From CAYOHP01 sp964403795 [NCBI: uncultured bacterium] (GTDB taxonomy: Bacteria > Muiribacteriota > UBA6191 > CAZXTJ01): a stretch of 29,072 nt of DNA. A program made the translations under genes and the position numbers. Below are positions 23,128 through 29,072 of this stretch, in pieces (position 1 is the first letter of the stretch; each line of letters starts with the position of its first letter). Location: assembly GCA_964403795.1 (NCBI GenBank), contig CAYOHP010000007.1, forward strand, positions 75,698 through 104,769, written 5' to 3'. The notes under the pieces were generated by a model that saw only the letters and a program-made list of their open reading frames with translations, was not told the DNA's origin and ran no database searches.

Positions 23128-25392
23128 TCAGGGACCGAGGGCACCCAGGCCTTCGGCGAAGCCGCGCAGGCGGCGGACCTGGGCCGAGAGGGTGCGGGGG
23201 TCGAGGCCCTGCATCTCGAAGGCGGTCGAGATGGTGAGTCCGTACTGCACGGCCATCCCGAAGCCGGAGGGCTCGCTCCCGATCCCGGCCTCGATCCGGT
23301 CGAGGATCCGGTCGAGCTGGGACCGGAACTCCTCGTCGAGCGGGATGTGGCACTCGGTGAAGGCCTGGAACCAGTGCAGCACCAGTTGGGTGGCCAGCAG
23401 TCCGGGCACCCCCTGGGGCAGGCTCGCGGTCCCCGGATCGAGCCGTGCTTCCAGCGCGGTGAGCAGCGGTCGGTACCCCGGACAGGCCTCGGGGGTCAGG
23501 GCTTCGCCCCGGGTACGGGACAGCACCGCCATGGCCACCTGCCACCAGTCCGTCCGGCCCGTCGGGCTGGCGGCGTGGCGGGCCAGACGGTCGGCGAGCT
23601 CGCGGTCGCCCCGGTGGGGCAGGCAGCGGGTGAGCAGGGCGTGGATCCCCTCCAGTCTCGGATGGGCCGCCAGGCTCTCCTCTCCGTCCATGGCGCGACG
23701 GGCTTCGCCCATGGCTTCCTCGCAGCTCTGTTCGGCCTGGCGGACCAGGCCGACATCGGTGCCTTCGGTCCCCGGGGTCGGCACCGGTGCTCCCCCCATG
23801 TCGACCAGGCTGCCCATCTGGATCATGGCGTCGTACCCGGCCAGGTTCACCGCGGCCAGGTCCGAGGAGAGCCAGAGGAGGCGAGGCAGGAGGACCGAGT
23901 CCATCCAGCTGGCGAGCGGACCTTCTCCGCCGGCGGCGATCTCCTGGCTCCGACCCTGCAGGTCGAGCTCCCGGGCCAGGGCCACCAACGCCTGGGCCAA
24001 CCTCCGGTACCAGAGCGGGAAGCGGGGATCGGTGACATGCTCGAACAGGGGCTGGCGATAGGCGAAGGGCTTGCGTCCGCCCCGGAGGACGGCGTGGCCC
24101 GTCGGGTCCCGGTGGGGGGCGAGCAGGGGTTCCAGGGCCGCCTGGACCCCGGCCATGAGTTCTGCGAGGCGGGCTGCCGACCCCGTCCCCTCGCCGGGTG
24201 CCGTCGGGAGCACGTCTCCCGGCGGGGCGGTTCCCACCAGGGCCGAGGCCACGAAGAGCGCCAGCAGCAAGGCGGCCGCCGCGCCTCGTCCCAGGGCTCC
24301 CAGGGAGGCGGGGCGGCGCAGGGCCAGGGAGCTCCGGGGCCGCAACGCGGCGCTGGCATCCGGGTCGGGCGCTCCCCGACGTGCGTCCCGCGGGGGCGCG
24401 GCGGGACCCGGGCCGTCGCGTCCCGGGGGCGTCTGGCCCGCCGGTCTCGGTCCCGGGCTGCGAGCAGCCGGTCGGCCGGGGCGCCGGGGAGGAGAAGGGT
24501 CGGGCGCGGCAGCCGGGCCGACGGGCGGAGCGCCGGCCGAGTCCTCGGTGACCTGCTGGTCGAGGGGCATCGGTCGCGGCAGCGACCGGAGCGAGGCGTT
24601 CCCGATGCGGACCCACTCCTCGGCGAACTCCTGGGCCGAGGCCAGGCGTCGCTCCGGCCGGTCGGAGGTGGCCCGGGCCAGGAGGCTCCGGACCCCGGGG
24701 TCGGCGATGCCCTCCAGCTTGGAGGCGTCCGGGCCTCCAGCCCCCAGGGCCAGATGGAGTTCCCGGCCCAGGGCGTACTCGAGCAGGGTCACCCCCAGGG
24801 CGAAGAGGTCGCTGCTCGGGGAATAGGGACGTCCCGCGAGCAGTTCGGGGGCCACGTAGCCGGGGGTCCCGAGCAGGGCCCCGGTCCGGGTGAGGGGATC
24901 GAGCTCGTCGCTGCGGCCGAGCCCGAGGTCCGCCAGGTAGGGGCGCCCCATCCCGTCGAGGAGCACATTTCCCGGCTTCACGTCGCGATGGAGGATGCCG
25001 GCATCGTGGAGGGTCTGCAGGGCTCCGGCCAGGCGCACCCCGCACTCGACCAGGGCCGGGAGCGGCGCCGGCTGGCAGTCCAGGATCCGGCCCAGCAGGG
25101 TGCCGCCTTCCATGTAGCGGAACACCAGGAACGGAGGCTCCTGATCGAGACAGGCGTCGAGCAGGTCGACCAGGGCCTCGTGCCGGGTGGTGAGCAGGAT
25201 CCGCGCTTCCCGGGCGAAACGCATGCGGGCCTCGTCCGAGGGGAAGCCGCCCGAGAGGGCCTTCAGGGCCACCGGTCGATCCAGGGTGAGGTCCTGGGCC
25301 AGGACCACGACTCCCATGCCGCCGCGTCCGAGCACCTGGCGCACCCGGTACCGGGGACTCCGCGGGAGATCGTCGGGAGGTGGCTGGGTCAT
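23128..25392 (-). CDS. Transmembrane Ser/Thr protein kinase (PknB/Hanks type)
   Basis: The product is 754 residues. The kinase domain (about 15-265) has a Gly loop (GRGGMGVVVL), catalytic Lys44 (VALKAL), Glu62 (REAR), the loop HRDVKPGNVLL, DLG at 155-157 in place of DFG, the activation segment TRTGALLGTPGYVAPE, and Arg248. A Pro/Arg/Gly-rich juxtamembrane linker runs about 285-365. One transmembrane helix follows near 378-395 (AAAALLLALFVASALVG). The outside domain of about 350 residues is mostly helical, with no PASTA, WD40 or TPR pattern that I can see. The kinase should be active, since DLG is tolerated in bacterial kinases. The ATG at 25392 has no clear Shine-Dalgarno. It is divergent from the RlpA-like gene, with 235 bases between. 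Confidence 0.92.
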   Translation of the reverse strand: MTQPPPDDLPRSPRYRVRQVLGRGGMGVVVLAQDLTLDRPVALKALSGGFPSDEARMRFAREARILLTTRHEALVDLLDACLDQEPPFLVFRYMEGGTLLGRILDCQPAPLPALVECGVRLAGALQTLHDAGILHRDVKPGNVLLDGMGRPYLADLGLGRSDELDPLTRTGALLGTPGYVAPELLAGRPYSPSSDLFALGVTLLEYALGRELHLALGAGGPDASKLEGIADPGVRSLLARATSDRPERRLASAQEFAEEWVRIGNASLRSLPRPMPLDQQVTEDSAGAPPVGPAAAPDPSPPRRPGRPAARSPGPRPAGQTPPGRDGPGPAAPPRDARRGAPDPDASAALRPRSSLALRRPASLGALGRGAAAALLLALFVASALVGTAPPGDVLPTAPGEGTGSAARLAELMAGVQAALEPLLAPHRDPTGHAVLRGGRKPFAYRQPLFEHVTDPRFPLWYRRLAQALVALARELDLQGRSQEIAAGGEGPLASWMDSVLLPRLLWLSSDLAAVNLAGYDAMIQMGSLVDMGGAPVPTPGTEGTDVGLVRQAEQSCEEAMGEARRAMDGEESLAAHPRLEGIHALLTRCLPHRGDRELADRLARHAASPTGRTDWWQVAMAVLSRTRGEALTPEACPGYRPLLTALEARLDPGTASLPQGVPGLLATQLVLHWFQAFTECHIPLDEEFRSQLDRILDRIEAGIGSEPSGFGMAVQYGLTISTAFEMQGLDPRTLSAQVRRLRGFAEGLGALGP

Positions 25393-25627
25393 CCGGGGAC
25401 CAGGGTACCCATCGGGAAGCGCGGCTGCGCAGTCGACGGAGTCTCACCGCGAGACCCGCTCCCGCGCGTTGCGAGACACCCGAGACGCCCGCCCCCGGTC
25501 CGGGAGACCTGCCGGAGGTTCGGGAATCCGCTTGCCATGCGGGGTGCGGCGGGCAGCCTTCCCCGTTCGACCTTGGGAACGGCTCTTGCAGTAGAGGCCG
25601 AGGTCGGTCGCCGCGAAAGGAAGCCCT

Positions 25628-26569
25628 GTGAGACTGCCCCGGTTCCGTCGCCTCGATGCAACTCCGGTTCGTGGTGACCTGACCCTCTCCCTTCGCTGGG
25701 GCGGAGTCCTGGGGGCCGGCCTGGCGCTGGCCTCCTCGCTCCCGGCCGCGCTCCCGGGAGCCGGGACCGACCTCCTCGGCATGGGAGAAGGGGTCGGCAC
25801 CGACCTCTTCCAGACCCGGGTGGCGACCTTGGAACCGCGCCGGGCGACCCGGCCGGTGGTGGCGGTCCATCCCTCGGCTGGTGCCGGCGGCTGGCCGGTG
25901 CACCCCGCCGAGTTCGGGAAGCCCTCCCAGGCCTTCCGCCTCGATGCCCTGTACCCCAAGCAGGTGATGACCGATCCCGCGTGGCTGGCCCGGCTGATCG
26001 CCGAGGGACGCTTCATGGCCGAGGGCGAGGCCAGCTACTACTGGGTCGGGAAGAAGACCGCCAACACCGAGCCGTTCCGGGCCGAGGCCATGACCGCGGC
26101 CATCCTCGGGTACTTCTCGGAGCCGGGCTGCTTCGCCTACTTCCCGAAGGCCTACCGGGGCGGCTACCCGCTGCTGGTGGTGCACGAGGGGTCCGACAAG
26201 GTGACGCGCTACGCCTTCGTGCGGGTGAACGACCGGGGGCCCTACACCGGGCCGAGGAAGACCCAGCCTTGCGGCTGGAGTTCCGCCAAGGGGCCCAGGG
26301 CCGACCGGACCCGGCCGATCGACCTCTCGCGCGGCGCCATGCGGGTCTTCATGGAGTCGATCTCGGGGCAGAAGCTCACCGATCGCCAGCTCTATGCAAG
26401 GGGCATCCTCAGGGGTGTGAAGCTCTACCTGCCGCCGCTCGATCGGATCCCCGAGGCTCCCATCCACGACGGCACCGGCCGCAACGTGCGAGGCGTGATC
26501 TCGGATCTGCTCCGGGACTACCCCCCGCCCCCCGGTCCCCGCAACGCCGCCGGCGAAGCCGTCGACTGA
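25628..26569 (+). CDS. rlpA: RlpA-like double-psi beta-barrel lipid/wall protein
   Basis: The 313-residue protein has an N-terminal hydrophobic segment at about 25-45 (GGVLGAGLALASSLPAALPG), so export is likely. No lipobox Cys is visible. RlpA motifs: GEASYYWVGKKTANTEPFRAEAMTAA (strand and T-A region), FVRVNDRGPY with the catalytic-type Asp, and RPIDLSRGAMRVF. The DPBB core is split by an insert of about 20 residues (FSEPGCFAYFPKAYRGGYP) and another (KTQPCGWSSAKGPRAD); the two Cys could form a disulfide. No SPOR domain is present, so septal targeting through denuded glycan binding is not assured. RlpA proteins are lytic transglycosylases or wall-associated barrels. The GTG at 25628 has AAAGGA 7 bases upstream. 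Confidence 0.85.
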   Translation: MRLPRFRRLDATPVRGDLTLSLRWGGVLGAGLALASSLPAALPGAGTDLLGMGEGVGTDLFQTRVATLEPRRATRPVVAVHPSAGAGGWPVHPAEFGKPSQAFRLDALYPKQVMTDPAWLARLIAEGRFMAEGEASYYWVGKKTANTEPFRAEAMTAAILGYFSEPGCFAYFPKAYRGGYPLLVVHEGSDKVTRYAFVRVNDRGPYTGPRKTQPCGWSSAKGPRADRTRPIDLSRGAMRVFMESISGQKLTDRQLYARGILRGVKLYLPPLDRIPEAPIHDGTGRNVRGVISDLLRDYPPPPGPRNAAGEAVD

Positions 26570-26606
26570 CCCCGCGCCCGGAACACCCCGTGGCACACTC
26601 CCTTGG

Positions 26607-28139
26607 ATGGCGGGGACGTCGGATCGGTACGTCGCGGGGGAGCGGCTCAGCCGGGAGGGTTTCTTCCAGCTGGTGGCCGAGGAGGCCTTCAAGGACGGTC
26701 GCGTCGATTCGATCGAGCAGCAGCTGCTGGCCACCCTCGCCAAGTATCTCTCGATCGGGTCGGAGGCCGCCCGCCGGATCGCCGAGGAGAGCATGGCCAA
26801 GTTCCGGCGCGGCGAGCTGGGCACTCCCCGACGCCTCGACCCCCGCCTGCTCTACGAACGGGTCCTCTTCTTCGTCTGGTCCGACGGGCGCGAGGATCCG
26901 CGGGAACACAAGATGGTGGGAGCGCTCCAGCAGCTCTTCCGGGTGCCGGAGGAGCTCCACCGGGAGCTCGAGGCGAAGGTCCGGGATCCTCGCTACCGGG
27001 AGCTCACCCGGGTCGAGGAGGGGCCGCCCACCCTCGAGGTCGACTTCGCCGCCCTGCTCGCCCAGGCGGCCATGGAACCGATCGAGGCGGGATCGGGTTC
27101 CGGGGAGCCGCCCGTTGCCCCGGCACCGGCACCGGCACCGGCTCCGGCTCCGAGGCCTGCCCCTGCCCCGGCTCCTGCTCCCGCCCGCAAGTCAGCCCCG
27201 TCCCCCGCAGCCCAGATCCCGGCCCCGGCCCCGGCCTCGGCTCCGAGCCCGCCTGCCCCACCAGCCCATGCGGCTGCCGCCAACCGGCCCGCCCCCGGGC
27301 GGGCCCCCGTGGAACGCAAGCTCCCCCCGGCCGGCTCGACCCCGTCCCCTGCCGAGGCAGGCCCAGCGCGTCGCAACCGGATGTTCCATGCCATCGAGGA
27401 CGAGGCCGACGCCCTCGCCATCCTCAAGGACGGGTGCACCGCGTTCGCGGGACTGGCCGCCATCCAGCTCCTCTTCGCCATGGCGTTCGGGGCCGGGACC
27501 CTCCTCGATGCCGTCCTCCACGGGGGAGCCGCAGCCCTGGTCTGGTTCCGGCGCAGCCGGGTAGGGGCAGGGACACTGGTCGCCCTCTCCACCATGAGCC
27601 TGGCGGTGACCGCGGCCAACAAGGCGGGGATCCTCGAGGGCGGGGGCCGCAACGTGGCGCTGGCCTCCCTCATGTTCGCAGGCGCGGTGCGGATGGTGGA
27701 GGCGACCTGCTACCTCCGCGGCCATGACCGCATGCAGGGCATCCTGGCCGTCGCGGTCTCGATCGCGGTCGGGATCCTCGGCACCGGGGGCCTCTACCTG
27801 TGGTTGTCCCGGCCGCCCTCCTGGGAGGCGGTCCTGGCCGAGGGAGTCGCCAGCCTGAACCGCGAGGCGCCCAAGCAGCTCGACGAGACCACCCGGCTCG
27901 ACGGGGCGGCCCGGGGGCCGGGGCGGATGCTCGAGCTCCGGTACACGCTCATGGGGATCCCCTCCGACCGATATCCGGTGATCGAGGTCAAGATGCGCGC
28001 CCATCTCCTCGAGCAGACCCGCAAGTCGATGAAGCCGCTCGCTGCCTTCGGGATCACGGTGGCCTACGTCTACCGCGACGAAGGCGGCAGCGAGGCCTTC
28101 CGGATCGAGTTCCCGCCCGACGAGTACGGCGGACCGTAG
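26607..28139 (+). CDS. TerB-like domain protein with Ala/Pro linker and membrane helices
   Basis: The product is 510 residues. Residues 15-130 are helical with two acidic repeats, AFKDGRVDSIEQQLL (28-41) and WSDGREDPREHKMV (91-104). This fits TerB/DjlA-type domains, which bind metal through such loops. A low-complexity Ala/Pro linker spans 169-235. Then come about four hydrophobic helices (278-298, 302-316, 322-366, 380-400) and a C-terminal domain of about 90 residues with LELRYTLMGIPSDRYP and ITVAYVYRDEGGSEAFRIEF. The N terminus would be cytoplasmic. The ATG at 26607 lacks a Shine-Dalgarno. The gene follows the RlpA-like gene by 37 bases, so they may be co-transcribed. Assignment to TerB is from motif shape only; the function is unknown. 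Confidence 0.8.
   Translation: MAGTSDRYVAGERLSREGFFQLVAEEAFKDGRVDSIEQQLLATLAKYLSIGSEAARRIAEESMAKFRRGELGTPRRLDPRLLYERVLFFVWSDGREDPREHKMVGALQQLFRVPEELHRELEAKVRDPRYRELTRVEEGPPTLEVDFAALLAQAAMEPIEAGSGSGEPPVAPAPAPAPAPAPRPAPAPAPAPARKSAPSPAAQIPAPAPASAPSPPAPPAHAAAANRPAPGRAPVERKLPPAGSTPSPAEAGPARRNRMFHAIEDEADALAILKDGCTAFAGLAAIQLLFAMAFGAGTLLDAVLHGGAAALVWFRRSRVGAGTLVALSTMSLAVTAANKAGILEGGGRNVALASLMFAGAVRMVEATCYLRGHDRMQGILAVAVSIAVGILGTGGLYLWLSRPPSWEAVLAEGVASLNREAPKQLDETTRLDGAARGPGRMLELRYTLMGIPSDRYPVIEVKMRAHLLEQTRKSMKPLAAFGITVAYVYRDEGGSEAFRIEFPPDEYGGP
27111..27311 (+). repeat. Low-complexity Ala/Pro-coding stretch
   Basis: GCN/CCN codons alternate with short CCGGCA-type hexamer repeats, encoding an AP-rich linker of about 67 residues. 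It is a flexible or rigid spacer between the TerB-like head and the membrane part. Copy number at the DNA level may vary. Confidence 0.85.
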
Positions 28140-28151
28140 GTCGCGTCGCTC

Positions 28152-29072
<921 letters not shown>

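Noticed and set aside
26590-26610. Sigma-54 -24/-12 type site (TGGCAC...TTGG) before the TerB-like gene
   Set aside because: The GG-to-GG/GC spacing is one base too long, the -12 lacks GC, and the site overlaps the start codon.
21938-26824. Very long minus-strand open frame (about 1,600 codons)
   Set aside because: Only its last 335 codons are real (MoxR). The rest is a frame kept open by high GC, overlapping the kinase, RlpA-like and TerB-like genes, with low-complexity Pro/Gly/Arg composition.

Overview
The window is a GC-rich bacterial chromosome segment. It has 20 supportable protein genes, packed tightly on both strands; the first and last are cut by the window edges. I see no tRNA, rRNA, CRISPR array, transposase, integrase or phage gene. 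RlpA-like and SpoIID-like wall enzymes, a sigma-54 activator with an intact GAFTGA loop, and several secreted or membrane envelope proteins suggest a Gram-negative (two-membrane) organism. I cannot assign a phylum from sequence alone. Start codons are often GTG, and one is TTG.

Left part (1-5734): three genes for secreted or membrane proteins. Genes 1 (edge-truncated) and 3 are paralogues, with a low-complexity Ala/Lys-rich N-terminal half, a Gly-rich hydrophobic core and a matching C-terminal helical motif. Gene 2 has a signal peptide, glycine-zipper segments, a long Asp/Glu run and ten tandem pentapeptides of the form [FYV]-D-x-x-G. Gene 3 has a near-consensus sigma-70 promoter and a hairpin-rich leader. 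This locus is the best candidate here for an undescribed system.

Next (5704-12226): an HU-type nucleoid protein with a good terminator, a group-2 sigma-70 factor, a SpoIID-domain glycan hydrolase, a calcineurin-like metallophosphatase, an orphan sugar-type ABC permease overlapping NAD kinase, and a glutaredoxin.

Centre (12291-16243): the primary sigma factor, read leftward, carries a histone-H1-like basic tail of about 230 residues and then an acidic stretch before its conserved regions. Divergent from it is a GAF-AAA+-Fis sigma-54 activator. The 422-base gap between them contains several strong inverted repeats.

Right part (16299-29072): a membrane-anchored protein of unknown function; a YciA-type acyl-CoA thioesterase overlapping a nucleotidyltransferase-like gene; a translationally coupled MoxR / DUF58 / transglutaminase operon; a membrane Ser/Thr kinase with an unfamiliar C-terminal domain; an RlpA-like protein; a TerB-like membrane protein; and the C-terminal part of argininosuccinate synthase. 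Apart from housekeeping metabolism (nadK, argG, glutaredoxin), the recurring themes are the cell envelope and transcription control (two sigma-70 factors, one sigma-54 activator, HU).
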